A stretch of 64,000 nucleotides of DNA from Mycobacterium sp. 852002-50816_SCH5313054-b (GTDB lineage: Bacteria; Actinomycetota; Actinomycetes; Mycobacteriales; Mycobacteriaceae): positions 1-64,000 of the forward strand of contig NZ_LZIC01000067.1 of assembly GCF_001667185.1 (NCBI RefSeq). The letters are read 5' to 3'. Below the pieces are notes generated by a model. That model was not told where the DNA came from. It saw only the letters and a program-made list of their open reading frames with translations, and made no database searches. The translations under genes were made by a program, and so were the position numbers. Shown here piece by piece: positions 39,701 to 48,203 of this stretch (its first letter is position 1; each line of letters starts with the position of its first letter).

Positions 39701-42700
39701 CGGCCGTACAGCGACGCGTGGATCTGACGGCCGGCGGCCAGCGACTTGCCCTGCCACCAGGTGGCCTGGGTGGCGACGACGTGTCCGGTGCCCTCGAAGC
39801 GCTCGGAGAGCCGCGCCCAGTCGGAGTCGATGTCGCCCTCGTCGGTCAGCCACAGCTTGACCAGGTCCTCGCGGGCGCTGGCCCAGCGGTCGTCGAACAC
39901 GACGGCCTTCTTGGCGTCGAACACCGGCGCCACCAAACGCGGCCAGTCCGCACCCAATTCGCCGGTGACCAGGTCGATGAGCTCGGCATCGGTGGCCGCC
40001 GGCGACGCGCTGACCGGAGTGTCGTGGCCCAGCTGACCCAGGATCAGGCGGGCCGCCGAGGCGAGCACGCCGTCGCGACCGGTGATCTGGTCGGTGAATT
40101 CGCTGAGCGCGGCCGCGTCGACGGTCGCGCCGCCGCCACCGCCTGCCGACGGCAGCGCCACCGAGATGCCGCGGCGCGCGGCGACCGCGGCGACCGCGGC
40201 GTCGATGACCTTGTCCACGGATGCGGCGTCGGCCAGCGCGCCCTCGTGCAGGTGGCCCATCGCGCCCCCGCGAACGCTGGTGCCCTCGCGGGTACCCAGC
40301 GCGACTTCGACCGTGACGTGCTTGGCCCAGCCGTCGCCGAGCTCCCAGGCCTTCTTGACCCTCTCTGCGATGGCGGCCGGGCGCTTACCCGACGGGCCCA
40401 GCACCGTGCGCAGCTGATCGTTGATCGCGTCGGAAAGCACCGGGCCGTAAGGCTTGTACGTGCGCGCCAGCTTGGTGACCTGTGACCGCAGCCCGGCCAG
40501 GTCGGCCTCGGCGGCACCGTCGATGGCGCCCAGATTCAGCTCCGAACCGAGGTCCACCAGCAGCTGGTTGCGCCGCGACGACGCGCCGTCGGTAATGGAC
40601 TCGATGGAGTCGAGTTCCTCAATCTGGTCGATGCGCATCTTGGCCGACAGCGCGATCAACGCCAGGGTGGCGTCCGCGGCGTCGAACCCGATGTCGTCGG
40701 GGCGCGGAGTACCTGACGGAGCTGCGGCGGGAGCCGCAGCGACGGCAGGGACGACATTGGGGTTGAGCGCTCCGTCCGACGCGGCAGCGTCGGAATCGTC
40801 GGCCACGTCCTCTTCCGGCTCCGGCTCCGGGTCGGTGTCGGTGGCGAACAGCACGGCGGCGTCGCGCTCGGCATTGAGCACTTCCACTGTGCTGTGGGCG
40901 TATTCGGACAGCTTGAGGGTGTTGGTGGCCAGCCCGGCGACGGTCGGCGCCGACTTCACGCCGATCTCGACGAACCGTTCCACACCCAGGCCACCCGCGG
41001 CCTCCTCGGTGAAAAGCAGGTCCTGGGTTTCGATCCAGCGCACGGGGCTGGCGAACTGCCACGCCAGCAGCTCGACCAACACCTTGCGGGCCAGCTCGGC
41101 CGGCCGCTCGCGACGCCAGGTGTCGTAGTCGGCGAGGATCTCGTCGAGCGGCTCGGCGGGCACCAAATCCCGGATCTCCTGGACGAAGTCGCGATCCAGC
41201 GTGAACGGCCGCGGCACCAGATTCGGGATGTAGCGCCCGACGATGATCTCGGGATCCCTGTCGCGCGGCATGACCCGCTCCAGCGCTCGCCGGAACTCGG
41301 CCACGCCGACGCGCAGCACCCGCGAGTGGAACGGTACATCGATGCCCGGCACCAGAATGAACGAGCGCCGCCCGCCGCTGAGCTCGCGGCGCCGTTCGAC
41401 CTCGGCCTCCAGGGCCTCCAGGCCGCGCACCGTGCCGGCGATCGCGTACTGCGAGCCGCGCAGGTTGAAGTTGACGATCTCGAGGAACTCACCGGTGCTC
41501 TCGGCGATTCCGGCGACGAATGCGGAAACCTCGTCGTCGGGCAGGTCTATCTGCGAGGGGCGGATCGCGGCAAGCCGGTAGTTGGAGCGACCCAGCTCGT
41601 CGCGCGGCACGATGTCGTGCATCTTCGAGCCGCGGTGAAACACCATCTCCAGCAGGGCTTCCAGCTCGTAGATGCCCGTCACGCAGGCCAGCGCGGTGTA
41701 TTCGCCGACGGAGTGCCCGCAGGCGATGGCTCCCTCGACGAAGGCGCCCTGCTCGCGCATCTCGGCGACCTGCGCGGCGGCCACGGTGGCCATGGCGACC
41801 TGGGTGAACTGCGTCAGGTAGAGCACGCCCTCGGGGTGGTTGTAGTGCACGCCACTGGCGATGATGCTGGTCGGGTTGTCACGCACCACGTGCAGCACCG
41901 AGAAGCCCAGCGTGTCGCGGGTGAACTTGTCCGCGGCGTCCCAGACCTTGCGGGCCGCCTTGGACCGGGCCCGCACCTCCATGCCCATGCCCTTGTGCTG
42001 GATGCCCTGGCCGGGGAAGGCGTAGACCGTATTCGGGGCGGCGAGCCGCGCGGTCGCCGACATGACCAGGTCCGAGCCGACGCGCGCGGCGACCTCCAAA
42101 ACCTCTGCGCCCTGGTCGATTCCGACGCGGTCCACCCGGAAGTCGACCTCGTCGCCGGGGCGCACCATGCCCAGGAACCGCGCGGTCCAGCCGATCAGCC
42201 GGGCGGGCGGGCGGGCCCGACCGTCGGTGGCGGTCGCGGCGTGCTGCGCGGCGGCCGACAGCCACATGCCGTGCACGATCGGCGATTCCAGGCCGGCCAG
42301 CAGCGCGGCCGCCCGATCGGTGTGGATGGGGTTGTGGTCACCGGAGACGACCGCGAACGGGCGCATGTCGACCGGCGCCGCCAGCGTGACGTCGCGGCGG
42401 CGACGACGCGGGGTGTCGGTCGCGTTCTCGGAGACCGCGCCGCCCGCCCGGACCGGATCGGTGAGCTCGGCGGTGCCGGTGCGCCCGAGGATCGCGAAAC
42501 GCTCACCGAGCGTCGCGATCACCGAGCCGTCGCTCGAGGTGATCGTCACCGACACCGGCACCACCCGGCCCATGTCGGTGTCGACAGCCCGCGAAGCCGT
42601 TGCGGCAACGGTCAATTGGGCCGGCACCGTCGGCAGCTTGCCGGCCACGTGGGCGGCGTGGTCTAGATGCACCAGGCTCAGTAGGCCCTCCACCACCGCG

Positions 42701-45700
42701 ACGCCGGCGTCGGTGACCGCGGAGCCGATTGCCGCGAAAACGGCGGGCCAGCACAGTCCGACCAGCGCGTCGGGCACGGTGGTGAGGCTGGGCGCCAGCG
42801 GCTCTCCGAAGGTGGCGGTGACCCCGGTGTGGTCCGCGACCCGCTCGGGGTCCCAGTCCACCGTCAGCGTCGCCGTCCCGTCGGACACCGCGGGCAAGAA
42901 CTCCGGGCCGTCGACCCCCGCGGCGATCGCGAGGACCGCGCGCATGGCGGTGGTGGCGTCCTCGGTGGAGACCACCGGCGTGCCGCCGTCGGCGGTGTTG
43001 GCGGGCAGGCGGAAGGGGATGTCGATCCAGGTGCCCGACAGCGGCACGCTCAGGAAGACGTGCTCGCCATCAACGGCAAGCTGCGCCCCGGTGGAAGAGT
43101 GTGTGGCGCGGCGGCTTTCGGGACCGTCGTGCACCAGCCAGTCGGCCGGGTCGGCGATGCGATGCACCGGATTGGTGGTGGTGCGCCCGGCCCACTGCAC
43201 GTCCGGCGCGTCGAGCACCACGGCCAGCGGCCCGGCCACGTCCGGGCGGCCCAGCCGGCGCGACGTGACGGCCCGCGGCTGGCCGTTGGAGGACAGCACC
43301 TCGTCGATGGCGGCCTGTTCGAAGCGGTCCAGCAGCTCGCCGACTGGCTCGTCCAGCCGGGTGATGCCGGCCACCGCGGCCGTGCCCGGGATGATGCAGA
43401 CCTGGTCGGCGTCGTAGCGGGCGTCGTGAGCCTGCCACAGCGAATCGCTACGCCACCAGCGCCGCACATCCTTGTCGATGACCGGCACGAAGTTGACCGG
43501 CTTGCCCAGCGTCTTGCACAGCGTGACGAAGAACGGAACGTCGGCCGGGTGCAACTGCACCGACTCGGCGTCGGGGTAGTGCGCAAGCAGCGTCGCGATC
43601 GCCTCGTCGGGGTTTTCCAGCAGGACGGCATCGCCGAACTGTGTCTCGATCGGCCCGAAATCCTGTGCGTGCAAGCGAGCTTCGGCCCGCTGCAGCATCT
43701 GTTGGAAGCGGTCGCGCCACGTGTCGGCAAGCCAGGGACTGCCCGGCGCGGCGGTGTCTGCGGTCGAATTCCCCTCCCCGATGGTCAGTTCGACGTAGCG
43801 CCGCAACCATTGCAGGTAGGTCATCTCCGCCACGTCGCCGAAGTACGGCTTGGCGGTGTTTGCCATCGCCGCGATGATTTCGTCGCGACGCTCGGCGACC
43901 GCGTCGGCGTCACCGGCGACCTCGTCGAGCAGCCGGCCGCACCGTGAGGCGCTGTTGTCGATCTCGTGGATGTCCGCCCCGAGCTGGCTGCGGCTGGAAG
44001 CCATGCCGCCCTGGGCTTTTCCGGCGCTGATCCACTGGTCGGTGCCGTTGGTTTCGACCAGCATCCGCTTGACCGACGCCGAGGTGGTGGACTCCAGCGT
44101 CGCCATCGCCGCGGTGCCGACCAGGATGCCGTCGATCGGCATCAGCGGGAAGCCGTAGGACTCGGCCCAGCGCCCGGACAGGTAGTCGGCCGCGCGCTCC
44201 GGGGTGCCGATGCCGCCGCCGACGCAGACGGTGATGTTGGGACGCGAGCGCAATTCCGAGTAGGTCGCCAGCAGCAGGTCGTCGAGGTCTTCCCAGGAGT
44301 GGTGGCCGCCGGCCCGCCCGCCCTCGATGTGCATGATCACCGGCTTGGTCGGCACCTCGGTGGCGATGCGGATGACCGAGCGGATCTGCTCGACGGTGCC
44401 GGGCTTAAACACCACGTGGCTGATGCCGACGTCGCCCAGCTCGCCGATCAGCTCGACGGCGTCCTCGAGGTCCGGGATGCCGGCGCTGATCACCAGGCCG
44501 TCGATCGCCGCGCCCGACTGGCGCGCCTTCTGCACCAGCCGCTTGCCGCCGACCTGGAGCTTCCACAGGTAAGGGTCGAGGAACAGCGCGTTGAACTGAT
44601 ACGTGCGCCCGGGCTCGAGCAGCGTCGCGAGCTCCTCGACGCGGGCGGCGAAGATCTCCTCGGTGACCTGCCCGCCGCCGGCCAGCTCGGCCCAGTGCCC
44701 GGCGTTGGCCGCGGCGGCGACGATCTTGGCGTCGACGGTGGTGGGCGTCATGCCAGCGAGCAGGATCGGCGACCGCCCGGTCAGCCGGGTGAACTTCGTC
44801 GAGAGCTTGACCCGGCCGTCGGGCAGCGAGACCACGGTCGGGGCATAGGTGGACCAGGCCCGGGCGACCTCGGGAACGGCGCCGACGGTGAAGAGGTTGC
44901 GCTGACCGCCGCGGGTCGCCGCGGGCACGATGCCGATGCCGAGGCCGCGGATCACGGGTGCGGTCAGCCGGGTCAGGATGTCGCCGGGACCCAGGTCGAG
45001 GATCCACCGCGCGCCGGCCTGGTGAACGCGCGTGATCTCATCCACCCAGTCGACGCCGTCGACCAGGATCGCCTCGGTCAGCTTGCGGGCCAGCTCGACG
45101 TCGAGGCCGACCTTCTCGGCCCAGCCGGCGACGATGTCGATGCCGTCGGCCAGCCGCGGGGTATGGAAGCCCACCTCCACGCGCACCGGGTCGAAGACCG
45201 GCGCGAAGACGTCGCCGCCGCGGACCTTGTTCTTGCGGTCGGCCTCCTCCTTCTCGGAGATCTGCCGGCAGTACAGCTCGAAGCGCGAGAGCTGCTCGGG
45301 GGTACCGGTGATGACCACGGACCGCCGGCCGTTGCGGATGGACAGCACCGGGGGCAGCACGGTGCGCACGTCCTGCGCGAACTCGTCGAGCAGCCGGCGA
45401 ATCCGTTCCGGGTCGGCGTTGGTCACCGAAACCATCGGCGGGCGGTCGCCCAGCACCGAGATCCCGCGCCGGCGGGCCACCAGGGTCCCCGCCGCCCCGA
45501 TCAGCTGCGCCAACGCCAGCAGTTCAACATCGCGGGCTCCCGCGGCCCGGAACGCCTCGACGGCCAACACGCCTTGCGAATGCCCGACGACGGCCACCGG
45601 GGGCATCGCGGCCCAGTCCATGCCCTGCCGGGACAGGGCGCGCGCCGCGGCGATCTGCGTGAGTAGCACGCCCGGTATCGACACCGCGGCCGACGTGAGG

Positions 45701-46023
45701 TGCTTGTCCGACGGGACGGGATCCTCGGCGGCCAGCGCGCGCACCCAGGTCAGCGGTTCGAAGCCGATCGGGCGCACCACGACCAGTTCTCTTGCCACCG
45801 GTTCGAGCAGCAGCTCCACCTCGCCGACCAACGTCGCCAGGTCGGATTCGATCCCGGCCGACGACACCAGCTCCTCCAGGGTCTCCAGCCACGCGCTGCC
45901 CTGGCCCCCGAACGCGATGGCGTAGGCCTCGCCGGCCGTCAGGCGGTCGACCAGAGCATCGGTGTGGTGCGGGCCCGTCCCGTCGCGGTCGGCGGACACC
46001 CGGTCGTGCTCGTGGATCGTCAC
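36796..46023 (-). CDS. fas: type I fatty acid synthase
   Basis: One 3075-residue chain makes C16-C26 acyl-CoA precursors of mycolic acids. Domains in order: acetyltransferase (GHSQG, S149), enoyl reductase (about 415-800), MaoC-type dehydratase (D1229-H1230 in GDHNPIH), malonyl/palmitoyl transferase (GHSVGEY, S1438), and an ACP around 1805-1835 in which S1815 of the GASSRRNQ segment is the likely pantetheinylated serine. A ketoreductase (VTGASKGSIASS, about 2129) and a ketosynthase (nucleophile C2726 in VAACATAAV, histidine near 2875, GHAKGG) follow. The GTG start follows GGAGA. All catalytic residues sought are present. It is coupled to acpS. In M. tuberculosis the TetR protein FasR activates fas-acpS. 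Confidence 0.98.
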   Translation of the reverse strand: MTIHEHDRVSADRDGTGPHHTDALVDRLTAGEAYAIAFGGQGSAWLETLEELVSSAGIESDLATLVGEVELLLEPVARELVVVRPIGFEPLTWVRALAAEDPVPSDKHLTSAAVSIPGVLLTQIAAARALSRQGMDWAAMPPVAVVGHSQGVLAVEAFRAAGARDVELLALAQLIGAAGTLVARRRGISVLGDRPPMVSVTNADPERIRRLLDEFAQDVRTVLPPVLSIRNGRRSVVITGTPEQLSRFELYCRQISEKEEADRKNKVRGGDVFAPVFDPVRVEVGFHTPRLADGIDIVAGWAEKVGLDVELARKLTEAILVDGVDWVDEITRVHQAGARWILDLGPGDILTRLTAPVIRGLGIGIVPAATRGGQRNLFTVGAVPEVARAWSTYAPTVVSLPDGRVKLSTKFTRLTGRSPILLAGMTPTTVDAKIVAAAANAGHWAELAGGGQVTEEIFAARVEELATLLEPGRTYQFNALFLDPYLWKLQVGGKRLVQKARQSGAAIDGLVISAGIPDLEDAVELIGELGDVGISHVVFKPGTVEQIRSVIRIATEVPTKPVIMHIEGGRAGGHHSWEDLDDLLLATYSELRSRPNITVCVGGGIGTPERAADYLSGRWAESYGFPLMPIDGILVGTAAMATLESTTSASVKRMLVETNGTDQWISAGKAQGGMASSRSQLGADIHEIDNSASRCGRLLDEVAGDADAVAERRDEIIAAMANTAKPYFGDVAEMTYLQWLRRYVELTIGEGNSTADTAAPGSPWLADTWRDRFQQMLQRAEARLHAQDFGPIETQFGDAVLLENPDEAIATLLAHYPDAESVQLHPADVPFFVTLCKTLGKPVNFVPVIDKDVRRWWRSDSLWQAHDARYDADQVCIIPGTAAVAGITRLDEPVGELLDRFEQAAIDEVLSSNGQPRAVTSRRLGRPDVAGPLAVVLDAPDVQWAGRTTTNPVHRIADPADWLVHDGPESRRATHSSTGAQLAVDGEHVFLSVPLSGTWIDIPFRLPANTADGGTPVVSTEDATTAMRAVLAIAAGVDGPEFLPAVSDGTATLTVDWDPERVADHTGVTATFGEPLAPSLTTVPDALVGLCWPAVFAAIGSAVTDAGVAVVEGLLSLVHLDHAAHVAGKLPTVPAQLTVAATASRAVDTDMGRVVPVSVTITSSDGSVIATLGERFAILGRTGTAELTDPVRAGGAVSENATDTPRRRRRDVTLAAPVDMRPFAVVSGDHNPIHTDRAAALLAGLESPIVHGMWLSAAAQHAATATDGRARPPARLIGWTARFLGMVRPGDEVDFRVDRVGIDQGAEVLEVAARVGSDLVMSATARLAAPNTVYAFPGQGIQHKGMGMEVRARSKAARKVWDAADKFTRDTLGFSVLHVVRDNPTSIIASGVHYNHPEGVLYLTQFTQVAMATVAAAQVAEMREQGAFVEGAIACGHSVGEYTALACVTGIYELEALLEMVFHRGSKMHDIVPRDELGRSNYRLAAIRPSQIDLPDDEVSAFVAGIAESTGEFLEIVNFNLRGSQYAIAGTVRGLEALEAEVERRRELSGGRRSFILVPGIDVPFHSRVLRVGVAEFRRALERVMPRDRDPEIIVGRYIPNLVPRPFTLDRDFVQEIRDLVPAEPLDEILADYDTWRRERPAELARKVLVELLAWQFASPVRWIETQDLLFTEEAAGGLGVERFVEIGVKSAPTVAGLATNTLKLSEYAHSTVEVLNAERDAAVLFATDTDPEPEPEEDVADDSDAAASDGALNPNVVPAVAAAPAAAPSGTPRPDDIGFDAADATLALIALSAKMRIDQIEELDSIESITDGASSRRNQLLVDLGSELNLGAIDGAAEADLAGLRSQVTKLARTYKPYGPVLSDAINDQLRTVLGPSGKRPAAIAERVKKAWELGDGWAKHVTVEVALGTREGTSVRGGAMGHLHEGALADAASVDKVIDAAVAAVAARRGISVALPSAGGGGGATVDAAALSEFTDQITGRDGVLASAARLILGQLGHDTPVSASPAATDAELIDLVTGELGADWPRLVAPVFDAKKAVVFDDRWASAREDLVKLWLTDEGDIDSDWARLSERFEGTGHVVATQATWWQGKSLAAGRQIHASLYGRIAAGAENPNPGPYSGETAVVTGASKGSIASSVVARLLDGGATVIATTSKLDDERLAFYRGLYRDHARYGAALWVVAANMASYSDIDALVEWVGTEQSESLGPQSIHIKDAQTPTLLFPFAAPRVVGDLSEAGSRSEMEMKVLLWAVQRLIGGLSKIGAERDIASRLHVVLPGSPNRGMFGGDGAYGEAKSALDALVSRWHAESSWAARVSLAHALIGWTRGTGLMGHNDAIVDAVEEAGVTTYSTDEMAAMLLALCDVESKVAAASKPIEADLTGGLGDAQLDMAELAAKAREEMSAETVDDDGPADGTIAALPSPPRGFKPAPPPEWDDLDVDPADLVVIVGGAELGPYGSSRTRFEMEVDNELSAAGVLELAWTTGLIRWEDDPQPGWYDTESGELVDESELVERYHDTVVERCGVREFVDDGAIDPDHGSPLLVSVFLEKDFAFVVSSEADARAFAEFDPEHTIIRPVPDSGDWQVIRKAGTEIRVPRKTKLSRVVGGQVPTGFDPTVWGISPDMASSIDRLAVWNIVATVDAFLSAGFSPAEVMRYVHPSMVANTMGTGMGGGTSMQKMYHGNLLGRNKPNDIFQEVLPNIVAAHVVQSYIGSYGAMIHPVAACATAAVSVEEGVDKIRLGKAEMVVAGGIDDLTLEGIIGFGDMAATADTGMMRGRGIHDSKFSRPNDRRRLGFVEAQGGGTILLARGDLALKMGLPVLAVVAFAQSFGDGVHTSIPAPGLGALGAGRGGKDSPLARSLAKLGVGADDVAVISKHDTSTLANDPNETELHERLADSLGRSEGAPLFVVSQKSLTGHAKGGAAVFQMMGLCQMLRDGVIPPNRSLDCVDDELAGSAHFVWVRETLRLGERFPLKAGMLTSLGFGHVSGLVALVHPQAFIAALDADQRADYQRRADARLLAGQRRLVSAIAGGPPMYQRPPDRRFGHGAPEKRQEAAMLLNPAARLGDDEAFIG

Positions 46024-46510
46024 CTTCTGTATCTCCCCTGTATGCGTCTTTACGTCTCGGTCGTTCGGCCAGTCCCGACGGAGGGGCCTGCTTCTTTCAC
46101 GTCGATTCCCCGTCGAATCACAGCCGGAGGACGGCTGGCCGGTGTGACGTCGGCGGCGCCCCGATGGAGCGGGCGGACGGCACCGGCTGTACTAAGAGTG
46201 TCATAAGGATCAGTGCCCTTTTTGCATGTCGATCGGTTACTGGTGAGTTCTACGCGCGGGTAACCGTGTCCTGGGTAACACCCCGTTGAACCGCCCGCGC
46301 GAGCGCCGCGAACAAACCTGCTGCATGCAGGTGGTTACGGTCGAGTAGCTATAACTGCGCTGTTCAAGGCACGATTGTTATGTAATCGTTATGTTAAAAA
46401 AATCGGGTCGCTTAGCCGCCGCTGACGCCGCGTCAGCCGCGCGACGCGGACCCGCCACACCCGAAAATGAGCGAACGAGTGTTTGCTGGATGTCGGGGCG
46501 GTTGCGGGCC
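46024..46510. promoter_or_regulatory. fas-acpS promoter region
   Basis: The 487-base gap between fas and the DUF1906 gene holds no gene. It has a direct heptamer repeat (ACATAAC on the fas strand, twice, 11-base period, 46377-46394), a CTGCATGCAG palindrome (46321-46330) and GGGTAAC repeated around 46250-46280. These are candidate FasR or other operator elements; none is assigned with confidence. Confidence 0.5.
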
Positions 46511-47230
46511 CTAGGCCCACTGCCCGAATTGGGGTTTGAGGATTTCGTTGATGTCCACCCCGACCCCACCGACGCTGCGCTTGTCGATCTCGACCTGGTG
46601 CAGGCTCGCGGCGGGATGGGTGAAACCCTTCGGCGAGCCCCAGTTGTGCTGCCAGAAGTATGAACCCAGGCCGTCGTGCAGCGCCCAATCGATGGTTTTC
46701 GAGTTGGCGTACACGCCGGTGCGCTGGTGTCCGATCACCGACTCCCAGGATCGCAGGTAGGGAACGACCTGCTGTTTGTACTGGTCGTAGGACGGGTCGT
46801 CATCGATTGACGCGTAGATCGGGGCGTTCGCCGGACCGCCGGCCGCGGCGTGCAACTGCATACCCCGCTGCGCGTGTTGCAGCCCGGCACCAGCGCCGCC
46901 CAGCCAGTCGGCGGTGCTGCCCTTGCCGTACTGGTAACACGAAACGATCTTGAGCCCGTTGCTGCTCAAGTCGTGGGCCTCGGAGACCTGGATCGGCTTG
47001 CCGAGCATCCAGTTGCCCCCGGGTCGGCGGTCCGAGACGTACCGGATCGATCCGACGGCCCCGGCGGCCCGGATCTGGCTGGCCGGGATGACGCCGGCCG
47101 CGTAGTCCAGCAAGGTGCCCAACGACGCCGACGCCGGCGCGGCGCGCAGCGACGCAGCCGCGACGCCCAGCCCTACCAGAGCAGGCGTGGCGGCCGCGAA
47201 TTTGAGCACGTCACGGCGCGAGACCGACAC
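46511..47230 (-). CDS. Tat-exported DUF1906 glycoside-hydrolase-like protein (Rv2525c-like)
   Basis: A 239-residue secreted protein. The signal peptide has the twin-arginine motif SRRDVLKF, a hydrophobic stretch and an A-x-A cleavage site near residue 36. The mature part is a DUF1906 (Rv2525c-type) TIM-barrel-like domain with conserved acidic residues in YASIDDDPSYDQY and SVGGVGVDINEI. GTG 47230 gives the Rv2525c-like N-terminus (VSVSRRDVLK). Rv2525c is linked to cell-wall and beta-lactam phenotypes; a peptidoglycan or glycan substrate is inferred. Confidence 0.9.
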   Translation of the reverse strand: MSVSRRDVLKFAAATPALVGLGVAAASLRAAPASASLGTLLDYAAGVIPASQIRAAGAVGSIRYVSDRRPGGNWMLGKPIQVSEAHDLSSNGLKIVSCYQYGKGSTADWLGGAGAGLQHAQRGMQLHAAAGGPANAPIYASIDDDPSYDQYKQQVVPYLRSWESVIGHQRTGVYANSKTIDWALHDGLGSYFWQHNWGSPKGFTHPAASLHQVEIDKRSVGGVGVDINEILKPQFGQWA

Positions 47231-47290
47231 ATGCCACAGAGTACGACACAAACAACAAATGACACATTAGCCACAGGGATCACATGTGCA

Positions 47291-48163
47291 TCACATTGCC
47301 GCATCGGCGGGCAGCACGATGACGCTGACGGCCTGCAGGCCGCGACGGGCGGTCTGCCGGGCGATCTCGTCAAGGAATCGGGCGGCCGCCGGGCTGATCG
47401 AGCCGGCCCAGGCCCGAAAGCCCTGGACGATCACCGGGTCGTGCGTCAACAACGGTTGCACGCCGCGCAGCACGGCGACCACGTCGTCGGGCAACGGGTC
47501 GGCCAGTTGCTGGTCGATCCAGCTCCGCGCGAGTTCGGTTGCGGCCGACTCGCGCTCGTCCAGCGCAACCACGTCGCCCGCGAGTTTGCGCAGTCGGTCG
47601 AACAGAACTCGATGACCCGGCGTCTCGGCCAGCCGCTCCAACAACGTGCTGGCCGCCGGCGGTAGCGCCATCTGCCCGAACAACGCGGGAACCGGCAGCT
47701 CCCATTCGTCGAACAGGTCGGCATACATCGCGGTGACGGGCGCGGAGAGCGGGGCGGTGAGCCTGCCGATGACACCGATGCTGTCGCGATGCCGGGTCGC
47801 CAGCGCACGCAGCAGGTGTTCGTCAACGTCGGCGGCGCCGGTATCGGTGGCCGCATCGATGGCGCCGATCAGCTGATCCAGCCGGTCGCGCTCGCGCACC
47901 AGCAGCGTGCGGTGCTCGTCCAGCAGGTCGGCCAGGGTGGTCTGGCCGCCGTCGAGCAATCGCTGAATGTCGTTGATGCCGACGCCGAGGCTTCTCATCA
48001 GGTCGATGCGCAACAGCTCGAGCACCTGTTCGACGTCGAAGACCCGATAGCCGTTGCTCAGATACTCGGCGCGCAGCAACCCGATTTTGTCGTAGTGGCG
48101 GATGCGGCCCGACGCGATCCCGGTCAGGGCCGTGACGTCGCCGATGAGCAACTGCTCAGCCAC
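47291..48163 (-). CDS. MerR-family transcriptional regulator
   Basis: A 290-residue regulator. The winged helix-turn-helix (LIGDVTALTGIASGRIRHYDKIGLL) and dimer helix occupy about 1-115. The C-terminal domain of about 175 residues is not a simple metal-binding tail and is likely a ligand-sensing domain. It diverges from a Rieske oxygenase gene 40 bases away. Between them lies a promoter with the 19-base spacer typical of MerR control. Confidence 0.88.
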   Translation of the reverse strand: MAEQLLIGDVTALTGIASGRIRHYDKIGLLRAEYLSNGYRVFDVEQVLELLRIDLMRSLGVGINDIQRLLDGGQTTLADLLDEHRTLLVRERDRLDQLIGAIDAATDTGAADVDEHLLRALATRHRDSIGVIGRLTAPLSAPVTAMYADLFDEWELPVPALFGQMALPPAASTLLERLAETPGHRVLFDRLRKLAGDVVALDERESAATELARSWIDQQLADPLPDDVVAVLRGVQPLLTHDPVIVQGFRAWAGSISPAAARFLDEIARQTARRGLQAVSVIVLPADAAM

Positions 48164-48166
48164 GGC

Positions 48167-48197
48167 TTGACCTTACAACCGTCGCAAGGTCTGTACT
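48167..48197 (+). promoter_or_regulatory. MerR-type promoter of the Rieske oxygenase gene
   Basis: A -35 box TTGACC (48167-48172) and a -10-like TGTACT (48192-48197) are separated by 19 bases, the over-long spacing MerR activators correct. The inverted repeat GACCTT/AAGGTC (48169-48191) lies over the spacer. The -10 ends six bases before ATG 48204, predicting a leaderless transcript. Confidence 0.65.
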
Positions 48198-48203
48198 GGG
48201 CGA

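Noticed and set aside
36748..40485. A 1245-codon open frame on the plus strand
   Set aside because: It is antisense to fas, has no ribosome-binding site and its arginine/histidine-rich composition is that of a high-G+C shadow frame.
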